Assembly: GCA_045106685.1 (NCBI GenBank)
Contig: JBGCFB010000029.1
Span: 1-64,000 of the forward strand
Length of the DNA stretch: 64,000 nucleotides
Direction of reading: 5' to 3'
From: JAUIGE01 sp045106685
Lineage (GTDB): Bacteria; Bacteroidota; Bacteroidia; J057
Shown here: positions 1-8,576 of the stretch, in pieces
Position numbering within the stretch: the stretch's first letter is position 1
Layout: each line of letters begins with the position of its first letter
Program-made: the position numbers and the translations under genes
Notes under the pieces: generated by a model
What the model was told of the DNA's origin: nothing
The model's database searches: none
The model's input: the letters and a program-made list of their open reading frames with translations, nothing else

Positions 1-1087
1 CGATCAAGCCTGTAAGGATACAGTAGAATACGTCCATTTTGTCAAAGGTAATTCCACGTACAACCATCTCTCCTTCAGGCATGATATGACCTACAATAAA
101 GAAAGAGGCGATCAATGTGAGGACCATAGAGCCCCAGTTACCGATGTTGAGCGCAGTCATAACAGAAGAAGTCTCAGACTTCACACGTACGAAGAATCCA
201 CTAATAGCAGAGAAGATAAGTCCCACACCTGCGATCACGAGTGGAAGCAAGATCGGAGCAATACCACCGAAGTTATCCATACCTACCTCTGATACAACCT
301 CACGGCCAAGTACCATAGTAGCAAGGATCGTCGCTACGAATGAACCGAACAGGTCAGCACCCATACCAGCAACATCACCTACATTATCACCTACGTTATC
401 AGCGATAGTAGCAGGGTTACGAGGATCATCTTCAGGAATACCTGCTTCTACTTTACCTACGAGGTCAGCACCTACGTCAGCAGCTTTGGTATAGATACCA
501 CCACCTACACGTGCAAAAAGTGCAATACTCTCTGCACCAAGTGAGAATCCAGCGAGTACTTCTAGCGCTTGCTCCATACCGATGCCATTTACATCGCCAG
601 CAGCAGCACCGCTTACATACATGTTATAAAAGAGGATAAAGAGACCACCAAGACCGATTACGGCCAGGCCAGCTACACCAAGTCCCATCACCATTCCTCC
701 ACGGAAGGAAACGTTCAATGCCTTTGCAAGGCTGGTACGGGCAGCTTGTGTGGTGCGTACATTCGCTTTGGTAGCGATATTCATACCGATATATCCGGCA
801 AGGGCTGATGCGAAAGCACCTACAAGGAATGATATTCCTATAAGCCAGTCAGAAGTTTCTACACGTGTTCCAGACCAGGCTAGCAAAGCAGCTACGGGAA
901 TAGAGAAAATGATAAGAACCTTCCATTCTGCTTTCAAAAAAGCGAGCGCTCCGTCGGCGATATAGCCAGAGAGGCGTTTCATGTTTTCGTCACCGGCATC
1001 CTGTTTGGAGACCCAGTTGTAGTGAAAAAACATTACTACAAGACCTATGAGACCAAGAGCTGGTACTAGGTAAAACATGCTGTTCAT
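1..1087 (-). CDS. hppA: Membrane-bound ion-translocating pyrophosphatase, N-terminal part (runs off the left edge)
   Basis: Pumps protons or sodium across the membrane, powered by pyrophosphate hydrolysis. About 362 residues are visible from the ATG at 1087; the C-terminus lies outside the window. The translation begins with a hydrophobic helix (MNSMFYLVPALG) and continues with several more membrane segments. The family's pyrophosphate-binding motif (GGGIYTKAADVGADLVGK, about residues 193-210) and the acidic repeat DNVGDNVGD (about residue 230) are intact. Whether it pumps H+ or Na+, and whether it needs K+, cannot be judged because the diagnostic C-terminal residues are missing. A TAATTTTG box at 1145-1152 on the same strand suits a promoter with a leader of about 50 nt. 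Family assignment is firm from the motifs. Confidence 0.95.
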   Translation of the reverse strand, partial: MNSMFYLVPALGLIGLVVMFFHYNWVSKQDAGDENMKRLSGYIADGALAFLKAEWKVLIIFSIPVAALLAWSGTRVETSDWLIGISFLVGAFASALAGYIGMNIATKANVRTTQAARTSLAKALNVSFRGGMVMGLGVAGLAVIGLGGLFILFYNMYVSGAAAGDVNGIGMEQALEVLAGFSLGAESIALFARVGGGIYTKAADVGADLVGKVEAGIPEDDPRNPATIADNVGDNVGDVAGMGADLFGSFVATILATMVLGREVVSEVGMDNFGGIAPILLPLVIAGVGLIFSAISGFFVRVKSETSSVMTALNIGNWGSMVLTLIASFFIVGHIMPEGEMVVRGITFDKMDVFYCILTGLI

Positions 1088-1144
1088 ATTGTTGCAGCGT
1101 TAAGTTTAGCGTTTACAAAATCGCAGCGAAAATTCGCCGCTTCT

Positions 1145-1152
1145 CAAAATTA
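1145..1152 (-). promoter_or_regulatory. Possible -7 box of the pyrophosphatase promoter
   Basis: Read on the minus strand this is TAATTTTG, a full match to the Bacteroidota TAnnTTTG element. A weak -33-like ATTG lies 18 nt upstream instead of TTTG. It would place the transcript start about 50 nt before the ATG at 1087. Inferred from the consensus only. Confidence 0.35.
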
Positions 1153-1244
1153 AGGCTGCAAATGTAACGCCAATGCCTCAGAATATGAAATTTCCAGCAG
1201 ATATTGATTGAAGGAGAGAAGGATTGTGGGATTGAAAGGGGAAA

Positions 1245-1330
1245 ATGCTCGCTACTCGGTCTTTGATCCTCGATGCTTGATCCTAAAATTCAAAAAAGCG
1301 AAGATCAAGCAGCGAGGACTTTTTTCAAAC
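1245..1330. repeat. Dispersed foldable intergenic repeat (family A)
   Basis: On the minus strand it reads GTCCTCGCTGCTTGATCTTC followed by GCTTTTTT and then a GGATCAAGCATCGAGGATC stretch. Related copies lie at 2041-2116, 3363-3460 and 37009-37055, with a partial one at 31208-31256. Each carries the words GATC(A/T)AGCA and TCGCTGxTTGAT in alternating orientation, so the copies can fold on themselves. All recognised copies are intergenic. Confidence 0.6.
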
Positions 1331-1359
1331 AGCAAGGATATACTTGTGATTCTACTCTA

Positions 1360-1989
1360 CTATTGAAGGGTAAGACCATTCAATAGAACCTCCATCTCGT
1401 CTTTGTATTCGTCAAACAATCCCTTGGCGGTGTAAGAAAGGAATTGAGTAGTTGAATTTTCGTTCGAAAAGTAATACCCAAAATAGATAAACTTGATCCC
1501 CTGGATCGTGCCTTCCATCTGGAGCATGAGCACTTTGTTTCCGTTTACGGTGCGGTATTCTTCCTTAGTAATCTTGGTATCAGGAGCAGCAGCACGAGCA
1601 TTCGTGATAGCAATCGTTTTGAGCTGTTCTAGTGCGATTCCGATGCGTTCCGTAACTGCCATCGCATATAAATCCTGGCCTTTACGCTTAAACTTATATT
1701 CTACTGCGCCTTCGCTTTCTGCTTTTTCGAATTCCCAGAGTTTTGGATTGATGAAAAATGCATTCTCATTCACGCTACTTTTTACCTGAAAACTCGAAGT
1801 CTTATCTTTTTGAAACTTCTTCTTATTGACAGGAATTTCGGTCTCCTTGATGTCTTCCTTATTGACATAGGTCCAGGTGCCATCTTCATGAAGAACGACT
1901 TCTTTACCAGTTTCTGTAACAGCCTTTTCCTGAGCAAAGAGCATGACACATGCTGAAAGAAGGATCGATACGAGTAATGCTTTTTTCAT
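1360..1989 (-). CDS. Secreted hypothetical protein with a GKxVxLxxDGTWxY motif
   Basis: A 209-residue protein with a clear signal peptide (MKKALLVSILLSACVMLFAQ). Just after it comes TGKEVVLHEDGTWTYV, a short motif found at the start of many exported Bacteroidota proteins of unknown role (DUF3157-like). The C-terminal half (residues about 80-209) alternates polar and hydrophobic stretches and resembles small periplasmic alpha/beta domains of the DcrB/PsbP type, but I cannot name the family. It is a single gene between the pyrophosphatase and a second secreted protein on the same strand, with repeat DNA on both sides. Function unknown. Confidence 0.8.
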   Translation of the reverse strand: MKKALLVSILLSACVMLFAQEKAVTETGKEVVLHEDGTWTYVNKEDIKETEIPVNKKKFQKDKTSSFQVKSSVNENAFFINPKLWEFEKAESEGAVEYKFKRKGQDLYAMAVTERIGIALEQLKTIAITNARAAAPDTKITKEEYRTVNGNKVLMLQMEGTIQGIKFIYFGYYFSNENSTTQFLSYTAKGLFDEYKDEMEVLLNGLTLQ

Positions 1990-2040
1990 GATCGTTAATG
2001 TGTTTTGTGTGAAAGTGGTGCAAAGGTAAAATTATTTATT

Positions 2041-2116
2041 GCGCTCGCGCTCCTCGATCCTAATTTCCTTAAAAGCGAAGATCGAACATCAAGCATCGAT
2101 CAGCGAAGACTTTTTC
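2041..2116. repeat. Family A dispersed repeat, second copy
   Basis: Contains the words GCGAAGATCGAACATCAAGC and CAGCGAAGACTTTTT, the reverse complement of the repeat at 37009-37055. It lies immediately downstream of the gene at 2122-3174. A related GACGCTCGCGCTCCTC word (2127-2142) runs into that gene and encodes its last residues, so the repeat seems to have reshaped the gene's 3' end. Confidence 0.55.
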
Positions 2117-2121
2117 AATCC

Positions 2122-3174
2122 TCAATGACGCTCGCGCTCCTCCTCCACTTTTGCTTTCACGCGCAGCTTGTAGACTTTGGGTGAGGCGGGATCCTCGCCC
2201 TGGGCGACGAGGGCATCGGCGAGCATGGTGTAGGCCTGGCTGGCGGGGATACTTACATTTGGAAAATACCCTCCTTCGTCTTCAAGGTAAAAAGGTTTTT
2301 TTCGCATGTCTTCATATAGGCGAATAGCACTTTTAAGCCCTTTAATACGCTTCTCTATATCTTGCTCAAGGCTTGCATTAATAAAGCGTGAGAAAAGGCC
2401 AGCGCACTCACATTTTCTATCGGTTGTAATCAACGAGTCAAGTCCTTCTTCTCCCTTTGTTTCAAAAGTGGCAATGAATCGAGCCGTTGTAGGAAGAAAG
2501 CTATAAACCTTTCTAAAATATACTCCCCAGCCTTTGAGTACTTTTTTATAATTAGGGAACACCAAAGGCCCCAGGTACACAAGTGCCGAGTCATAAAGTT
2601 CCTGCTGCACAAGCGCTACACCTAAAAAACCTTCCGGCAAACGGGCCAGCGTATCAGGCGCTTTTGAAGCTGCGTAACGGAAGTAATCTTCGGCATATTT
2701 ATAATCATGTTCCAAAAGCGCCAAACGCCCCGCCTCAAACCATTCAAACCAGTAGCCTTCTTCAGGGTTCCTTTTAAAAACAGCGCGAATCGTATCGGGG
2801 ATATAATCCTGGATTCGCCATTTATCTATTTCCCCTCTACTTGCAAGAAATACTAATTTCTTGGATGCCAAAATACCTACCCTATTAAAGGTGCGCATTT
2901 CCCCTTTTTCTAACGCTTGAAGTCGAGGAAGAAAATTCTTTCGATTATGCCCATAATACAACCACTTCAATAAATAGTAATCTTCCCTACCATAAGGATG
3001 TGCTTCGGTACTGACAATTACCCAAGGACGTGGCTGAAAGAGCTTTTCTAACTGGGTTTTATGCCCGCGTTCAAAATGGTGGAAAAGGGTATCGATGTTG
3101 AGGCGTGGTCGATTTTGGGAAAATGTGCTCGATATGGCAAGGATACAAACGAGAAAAAGGAGGGGCTTTTTCAT
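2122..3174 (-). CDS. Secreted hypothetical protein, TPR-like
   Basis: A 350-residue protein with a signal peptide (MKKPLLFLVCILAISSTFSQ). The frame is open for 31 more codons upstream, but the ATG at 3174 is preferred because it places the signal peptide at the N-terminus. The middle (about residues 150-240) holds helical pairs of tetratricopeptide type, such as GRLALLEHDYKYAEDYFRYA and ALVQQELYDSALVYLGPLV, which suggests a periplasmic protein-interaction role. The C-terminus ends in an unusual run, KVEEERERH, encoded by repeat-like DNA. No enzyme motif was seen. Confidence 0.75.
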   Translation of the reverse strand: MKKPLLFLVCILAISSTFSQNRPRLNIDTLFHHFERGHKTQLEKLFQPRPWVIVSTEAHPYGREDYYLLKWLYYGHNRKNFLPRLQALEKGEMRTFNRVGILASKKLVFLASRGEIDKWRIQDYIPDTIRAVFKRNPEEGYWFEWFEAGRLALLEHDYKYAEDYFRYAASKAPDTLARLPEGFLGVALVQQELYDSALVYLGPLVFPNYKKVLKGWGVYFRKVYSFLPTTARFIATFETKGEEGLDSLITTDRKCECAGLFSRFINASLEQDIEKRIKGLKSAIRLYEDMRKKPFYLEDEGGYFPNVSIPASQAYTMLADALVAQGEDPASPKVYKLRVKAKVEEERERH

Positions 3175-3362
3175 GGTGAGGGGTTTGGTTAGATTGGGGA
3201 TGATTTTGCCCAAGTTAGAGACCAGGAAAATAGTATAACAGGGCAAAAGGATCTCATGATTCTGCATGAGGCCGGACTACGCCGAGTCCTTCCTTGCTGG
3301 CACGAAGTTCGGCCCAGCCTCTGGGGCTATCCATTTCGACGGATGTTTTATTATCCTTTCCG

Positions 3363-3460
3363 ACTTGATCCTTGCTACTCAATACTTGCTACTCTCGTGT
3401 GTTTTTCAACCATTCGAGAGTAGCGAATATCAAGGATCAAGCAGCGAGTATTCGCGCCTT
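3363..3460. repeat. Family A dispersed repeat with inverted arms
   Basis: The stretch holds GATCCTTGCTACTCAATACT, then TTTTTCAACC, then GAGAGTAGCGAATATCAAGG followed by ATCAAGCAGCGAG, so its two halves are partly complementary. It fills much of the 295-bp gap between the ABC-F gene and the secreted TPR-like gene; nothing else is visible in that gap. Confidence 0.55.
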
Positions 3461-3469
3461 ACCTTTCCC

Positions 3470-5425
3470 TTATCCCATCATCGCTTCCAGCTCCTCCTGC
3501 TCGATCGATAGATTTTCCCAGCGTTCCGTCGCTGCGATGATCGCCTCATCGAGGGATTTTACCTCTTTTTGTATTTCGGATAACTTACCAAAGTCGCTTG
3601 CGACTTCAGGCTTTGCCATTTCAAGATGGAGGTTATCCTGCTTTTGCTCGAGCGTTTCGATTTCTGTCTCTGCGGCTTCGATCTCTCCACCGATCTTTTT
3701 AAGGCGGTTTTTCGCCTTGCGGGCATCCTGGAAGTTCACTTGCTTCTTGGGTGCCTCGACTTCCTTTTTGACTGGAGCTTTCGCCTTAGAAGCTGGAGTG
3801 GCAGAATTTGCCGCGCGAGCTTCGGCTTCTTTACGCGCTTTCCATTCGGCGTATTCGGCATAGGTTCCGGGATATTCGCGCAGCTCTCCGTTTTCGATAA
3901 ACCAGATCTTATTCGCGACTTTATCCAAAAACCAACGGTCGTGTGACACAACCACATAACTGCCTTCATACTGATTCAACGCCTCAATCAGCACCTGAAT
4001 CGAAGCGATATCGAGGTGGTTGGTAGGCTCATCGAGCAGGAGGAAATTGGCTTCTGACAAAAGCGTCTGTGCCAGCGCTACGCGCGAGCGCTCGCCTCCA
4101 GAAAGTACCCTGATCGGTTTCTCAACATCCTCTCCACTAAACATAAAACATCCCAGAATCGTGCGGAGATACACTTCTGTTTTATCGCTCACACCATCTG
4201 CAATCTGCGCAAGCACGCTCAGATTAGGCTGAAGGCTTTCGAGTTGGTGTTGGGCAAAAAACGCCTGATTGACGTTGTGGCCTGCTTTTACAGCGCCAGT
4301 ATGTTCTTCTCTTCCGCCGATCAGGCGCAAGAGGGTTGATTTTCCTATTCCGTTGGCGCCGATGAGGGCGATCTTGTCGCCTCGCAGAATCGTAGCGGTA
4401 GCATCTTCCAGCACGAGTTTATCGCCGTAGCTTTTTCCTGCTTTTTCCAAAACAACCACTTCCTTACCCGACGGACGCCCAAAAGCGAAACGGATACTCA
4501 AGCCGAAGCTTTCTTCTTCCGGCGCTTCAATCCGCTCAAGTTTATCAAGCTGCTTCAGTTTACTTTGAGCCTGGGTGGCTTTGGAGGCTTTTGCTTTAAA
4601 TCTCGTGATAAAGCGCTCTTGCTGGGCTATATACTTTTGCTGATTCTCGTAGGCCTGCTGCTGAAGTTCGTGCCTGACCTTTTTCTCTTGTTTGTAAAAA
4701 GCGTAGTTCCCGGAATAAATATTCAGACGCTTGAGGCTGATTTCCAATATCTTGTCAGCCATGCGATCGAGGAAAAAACGGTCGTGCGACACGATGATCG
4801 TTGCACCTCTAAAGGTACGCAAGTAGCCTTCCAGCCATTCGATCGATGGAAGGTCCAGGTGGTTGGTAGGCTCATCGAGGAGCAGCACGTCAGGTTCTTC
4901 AAGGAGCATTTTGGCAAGCAAAACGCGCATGCGCCATCCACCAGAGAAGGTGTTGTAAGGTCGGCCTTGTTCTGACCCGGCAAAGCCCAGTCCAGTAAGC
5001 ATGCTACCTACTTCAGCATCGATAAGGTTACCGCCTTTCGCATCAAAGAGCGACTGCTTTTCGGCCAGATCGTTGAGCGTTTGGTCGTCGGTATGGCCGG
5101 CTTCGAGGCGTTGCAGCAAGGCTTCGATTTCATCGCCGAGTTGGAGAACAGGAGCGAAGGCTTGCTTTACAACCTCATTGATAGGCGCTTCTGTTTCAAA
5201 GGAGGTCAGGTCCTGATTAAAAAAAGCTATTTTCAAATCACCGGACTTGTTCACCTTCCCTTCGCTTGGGCTCATGTCGCCGACGATCACACGCAACAGC
5301 GTAGACTTACCTGCACCATTTCGACCAACCAGGGCTACTTTTTCACCAGGGTTAAATTGGTACGTAGCTCCCAAAAACAAAGGATTTCCCCCTATTTCTA
5401 CTCCTATATTTTCAATACTCAGCAC
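3470..5425 (-). CDS. ABC-F family ATPase (Uup/YheS type)
   Basis: A soluble protein of 651 residues with two ABC cassettes and no membrane segments, the architecture of ABC-F translation factors that act at the ribosome. Cassette 1 has Walker A GRNGAGKST (about residues 36-44) and Walker B LLLDEPTNHLD. Cassette 2 has GANGIGKST and a second LLLDEPTNHLD, with the signature LSGGERSRVALAQ. Between them lies the charged linker (about residues 240-310), and the tail from about 560 on is a predicted coiled coil (IGGEIEAAETEIETLEQKQD), as in Uup. It ends just before family A repeat DNA. The exact subfamily cannot be fixed by eye. Confidence 0.95.
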   Translation of the reverse strand: MLSIENIGVEIGGNPLFLGATYQFNPGEKVALVGRNGAGKSTLLRVIVGDMSPSEGKVNKSGDLKIAFFNQDLTSFETEAPINEVVKQAFAPVLQLGDEIEALLQRLEAGHTDDQTLNDLAEKQSLFDAKGGNLIDAEVGSMLTGLGFAGSEQGRPYNTFSGGWRMRVLLAKMLLEEPDVLLLDEPTNHLDLPSIEWLEGYLRTFRGATIIVSHDRFFLDRMADKILEISLKRLNIYSGNYAFYKQEKKVRHELQQQAYENQQKYIAQQERFITRFKAKASKATQAQSKLKQLDKLERIEAPEEESFGLSIRFAFGRPSGKEVVVLEKAGKSYGDKLVLEDATATILRGDKIALIGANGIGKSTLLRLIGGREEHTGAVKAGHNVNQAFFAQHQLESLQPNLSVLAQIADGVSDKTEVYLRTILGCFMFSGEDVEKPIRVLSGGERSRVALAQTLLSEANFLLLDEPTNHLDIASIQVLIEALNQYEGSYVVVSHDRWFLDKVANKIWFIENGELREYPGTYAEYAEWKARKEAEARAANSATPASKAKAPVKKEVEAPKKQVNFQDARKAKNRLKKIGGEIEAAETEIETLEQKQDNLHLEMAKPEVASDFGKLSEIQKEVKSLDEAIIAATERWENLSIEQEELEAMMG

Positions 5426-5457
5426 AATGTTTCTATTTGGCTGCTAAAGTATGAAAT

Positions 5458-5590
5458 TCTGTTGGCTATTGGCTATTGGCGGTTGGCTTTTGGCTCAACG
5501 TGCATGCACCTGTTTATACAAAATTTTGATACCTATATATTTTTCTGGCCAGAAGCTAATGGCCAGAAGCTAGAAGCCAATAGTCAAAAT
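5458..5590. repeat. Imperfect inverted repeat, TTGGCTATTGGC type
   Basis: GGCTATTGGCGGTTGGCTTT at the left is answered by AGCTAGAAGCCAATAG at the right, with CTGGCCAGAAGCTAATGGCC between. A related fragment (CTATTAGCATTTGGCGGTTA followed by GCTTTTGGCC) lies at 7132-7162 after the next gene. This is another dispersed foldable element between divergent genes. Confidence 0.5.
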
Positions 5591-5667
5591 ATACCTTTAT
5601 TTGTTGCAGCCTTTTCCTCAAGGCTACTGTCCATTATTCATCGTCCATCTATTATTTTCAAAAATCC

Positions 5668-7104
5668 ATGAAATACTTATTTCTAATACTATTTTCGTTC
5701 GGGCTTCTATTTGCTCAGTCCAGCCTCAGCCTTGAAGAATGCCAGAATATGGCTCGCACCAATAGTCCGGCAGCGCGAATCGCAAAGCTCACTCAAAAGG
5801 GACAACAATTTGACTATCAAGCCTTTAAGGCAGGATTTTCACCTCAGGTATCTTTGGATGGCAATTTGCCCGGGCTTTCACGCTCCATCAGTAATATCCT
5901 GCAGGATGACGGAAGCATTCGATTCGTTCCACAGAGTCAGACTTTTTCTACCGTCGCGCTCAACATCAATCAGGCGATTCCACAGACGGGAGGAAGCGTG
6001 TTTGTATACTCATCGCTTTTTAACAGACTAGACCTCACCGATCCTTCCAATCAACTGTGGCAAAGTAGCCCTTTTGTCCTGGGTATTAATCAACCACTAT
6101 TTGGCATAAATCGCTTTAAATGGGAACAGCGCAACCAGGATACGCGGATATCGCTTTCGAGGCTGGATTACACTTCGGCGGTGGAATCGGCCAGTCGTCG
6201 TGCGACTGAGCTATATTTTGATGTGTTACTTGCACAAACTCAGCGCGAAATCGCCAGGGCCAATGTGGCAAATAATGACACCATTTTTACCATATCAAAA
6301 GGTCGGTTTTCTGTTGGTAAAATTGCGGAAAACGACCTGCTCCAAAGTGAGCTTTCACTGATGAATGCGCGCACAGCTTTTGAAACAGCAGAAGTAAATT
6401 ATCAATTGGCGATCCAGCGCTTGCGGATTGTGTTGGGAATGGATGCATCGGAGCCACTTCTTTTGGAAAACCCTGGCCCTACCCCTCAAATAGGCCTTGC
6501 ACCTGCGGATGCCGTCACGAAAGCGCTGGGAGCTGGCAGACTACAACTCGCTGCCAAGCTTATGCGGTTAGAAGCGGAACAAGCTCTCGCAGTCGCGAAA
6601 ACCCAGAATCGGATTTCAGCAGATCTCAATGCGACCTTTGGTTTGAATCAAACTGCAACCAGCCTCTCAGATGCTTATCGCAACCCTGTTGATCGCGAGA
6701 CTTTTTCAATCGGCTTCAGCGTTCCGCTCCTCAACTGGGGCGCCGGTCAGGACCGCGTTGATGCGGCGAAGGCGCGTCTGGAGGCTGCCGAAATTACCGT
6801 TGAGCAAAACATGGCGGAGTTTAAGGCTGATGTTGCGTACCAAATCAGTAATATCCAATTGCTCCAGCAGCAGTTGCGCAGAAGCGCACGTGGCGATACC
6901 ATCGCTGCAAGGCGATTCGAAGTTACAAAGCAGCGCTACCTCGTTGGAAAAATCGAGCTTCAGGCATTATTTATCGCACAACAAGAAAAAGATCAGGCGC
7001 GTCGTTCATACCTCAACACGCTTCGAAATTACTGGTTAGCCTTGTCTGGTCTCCGCGAGCAAACCCTGTATGATTTTGTGGAAGATCGTCCGATCAGTCA
7101 CTAA
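5668..7104 (+). CDS. TolC-family outer membrane efflux protein
   Basis: A 478-residue protein with a signal peptide (MKYLFLILFSFGLLFAQ) followed by the TolC-like start SSLSLEECQNMARTNSPAAR. Long amphipathic helices rich in Ala, Gln and Leu appear in two related halves (about residues 180-260 and 360-460), the structural repeat of TolC trimers. Such proteins form the outer-membrane exit duct of tripartite pumps or type I exporters. No inner-membrane pump or adaptor gene is adjacent, so its partners are probably encoded elsewhere. The ATG at 5668 directly precedes the signal peptide. Confidence 0.88.
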   Translation: MKYLFLILFSFGLLFAQSSLSLEECQNMARTNSPAARIAKLTQKGQQFDYQAFKAGFSPQVSLDGNLPGLSRSISNILQDDGSIRFVPQSQTFSTVALNINQAIPQTGGSVFVYSSLFNRLDLTDPSNQLWQSSPFVLGINQPLFGINRFKWEQRNQDTRISLSRLDYTSAVESASRRATELYFDVLLAQTQREIARANVANNDTIFTISKGRFSVGKIAENDLLQSELSLMNARTAFETAEVNYQLAIQRLRIVLGMDASEPLLLENPGPTPQIGLAPADAVTKALGAGRLQLAAKLMRLEAEQALAVAKTQNRISADLNATFGLNQTATSLSDAYRNPVDRETFSIGFSVPLLNWGAGQDRVDAAKARLEAAEITVEQNMAEFKADVAYQISNIQLLQQQLRRSARGDTIAARRFEVTKQRYLVGKIELQALFIAQQEKDQARRSYLNTLRNYWLALSGLREQTLYDFVEDRPISH

Positions 7105-7353
7105 GGAACATTTCAAAAAAACAACTATTTAGCTATTAGCATTTGGCGGTTAGCTTTTGGCCGGAGCATTGTGTTTTCATCTTAAAAGAGGTTTCCTTCT
7201 CTTCATTTTTCAAAAAGTGGAAGCATATTCGCTTTAAAGCCAAACGCCAACAGCCTGAATATTTGCAAAAAAATACCTTTTCAGCGTGCCTAAATTATTC
7301 AGTATCAACAAATTTGCTAATTTCGCGGGATTATTTTGCCCAACAGCTTATTT

Positions 7354-8445
7354 ATGGAAACGTCCCGGATACTCACACCTGATGCACTTGCTTTTTTAGA
7401 AGCATATGTAAACAACCCTTCACCTACTGGATTTGAAGCAGGAGGCCAGCAAATGTGGCTGGACTATATCAAGCCCTTCACCGACGATTATCTCACAGAT
7501 GCGTACGGAAGTGTAGCCGCTATTATCAACCCCGATGCCCCTTATAAGGTCGTTATCGAGGCCCACGCTGATGAAATCAGCTGGTTTGTGAGCTACATCA
7601 CCGATGATGGATTGTTGTACCTTGTTCGAAATGGTGGATCAGATCATCAGATTGCCCCTTCAAAACGTGTCAATATCCATACCGATAAAGGTATGGTTAA
7701 AGCCGTTTTTGGCTGGCCAGCTATTCATACTCGCCGTGGTACCAATAAAGAAAAGGCGCCTAGCCCTACCAATATATTCCTCGATTGTGGATGTATCAGC
7801 AAAGAGGAAGTCCTGGAAATGGGCATCCATGTTGGTTGTGTCGTGACCTATGAAGACGATTTCATGGAAATGAACAACCGTTACTTTGTAGGACGTGCGC
7901 TTGATAACCGCGTAGGTGGATTCATGATTGCCCAGGTTGCTCGTCTCCTTAAAGAAGACGGCATAGAGCTTCCTTTTGCACTCTATATCGTCAATGCGGT
8001 TCAGGAGGAAGTAGGTCTCAAAGGAGCCCATATGATCGCTCATCGCATTCAACCCGATGTAGCCATTGTTACCGATGTGACACACGATACCACAACGCCT
8101 ATGATCGATAAGATCGAGCACGGTATGGTTAAAGCTGGCAGTGGCCCGTCACTTACGTATGCTCCTGCAGTTCATAACAATCTCCTGCGTTTGATTATGG
8201 ATACCGCGGACTCGCATAAGATTCCGTTTCAGCGCGAAGCTTCTTCTCGTGCAACAGGAACTGACACAGACGCTTTTGCATATTCAAATCAGGGCGTGCC
8301 TTCTGCGCTTATTTCATTGCCTTTGCGCTATATGCACACGACGGTTGAGATGACACACAAAGAAGATGTCGTAAACGTGATTAAGCTCATTTATCACACA
8401 CTTCAGAATATACAGGATGGCCATGACTTCCGATATGTGAAGTAG
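7354..8445 (+). CDS. M42 family metallopeptidase (glutamyl aminopeptidase/deblocking type)
   Basis: A cytosolic dinuclear-zinc aminopeptidase of about 363 residues. The family's metal and catalytic residues are visible: His and Asp in EAHADEI (about residue 70), Asp in ALDNRVGG (about 182), the Glu pair in QEEVG (about 214), Asp in IVTDVTHD (about 236) and His in MHTTVE (about 327). The ATG at 7354 is chosen; the frame opens earlier at a TTG (7336) but gains no conserved sequence. A good terminator follows at 8467-8501. The substrate cannot be told from the sequence; related enzymes trim peptides. Confidence 0.92.
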   Translation: METSRILTPDALAFLEAYVNNPSPTGFEAGGQQMWLDYIKPFTDDYLTDAYGSVAAIINPDAPYKVVIEAHADEISWFVSYITDDGLLYLVRNGGSDHQIAPSKRVNIHTDKGMVKAVFGWPAIHTRRGTNKEKAPSPTNIFLDCGCISKEEVLEMGIHVGCVVTYEDDFMEMNNRYFVGRALDNRVGGFMIAQVARLLKEDGIELPFALYIVNAVQEEVGLKGAHMIAHRIQPDVAIVTDVTHDTTTPMIDKIEHGMVKAGSGPSLTYAPAVHNNLLRLIMDTADSHKIPFQREASSRATGTDTDAFAYSNQGVPSALISLPLRYMHTTVEMTHKEDVVNVIKLIYHTLQNIQDGHDFRYVK

Positions 8446-8466
8446 GCTTTTCCAATCTTATATGTT

Positions 8467-8501
8467 AATCCCTGGTGCTTTTTGGTGTCAGGGATTTTTT
8501 T
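8467..8501 (+). terminator. Rho-independent terminator after the M42 peptidase
   Basis: AATCCCTG (8467-8474) pairs with CAGGGATT (8489-8496) around a 14-nt loop, followed directly by a run of T residues to 8501. Eight perfect base pairs plus a T tract make this a typical intrinsic terminator. Confidence 0.85.
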
Positions 8502-8576
8502 GTTGTAAAATGAGTCCAAGGTAAAAAGACCCTTTTCGCCAAATCCTTCCTATTATTGCACCCAAATCCAGCCACT

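Noticed and set aside
86..965. Several plus-strand ORFs at the left edge
   Set aside because: They are antisense shadows of the pyrophosphatase on the minus strand, whose motifs are unmistakable; the shadow proteins have no recognisable domain.
5081..5671. 196-codon plus-strand ORF running from the ABC-F gene into the intergenic repeat
   Set aside because: Its first part is antisense to the ABC-F gene and its second part is repeat DNA; the following real gene starts at 5668.
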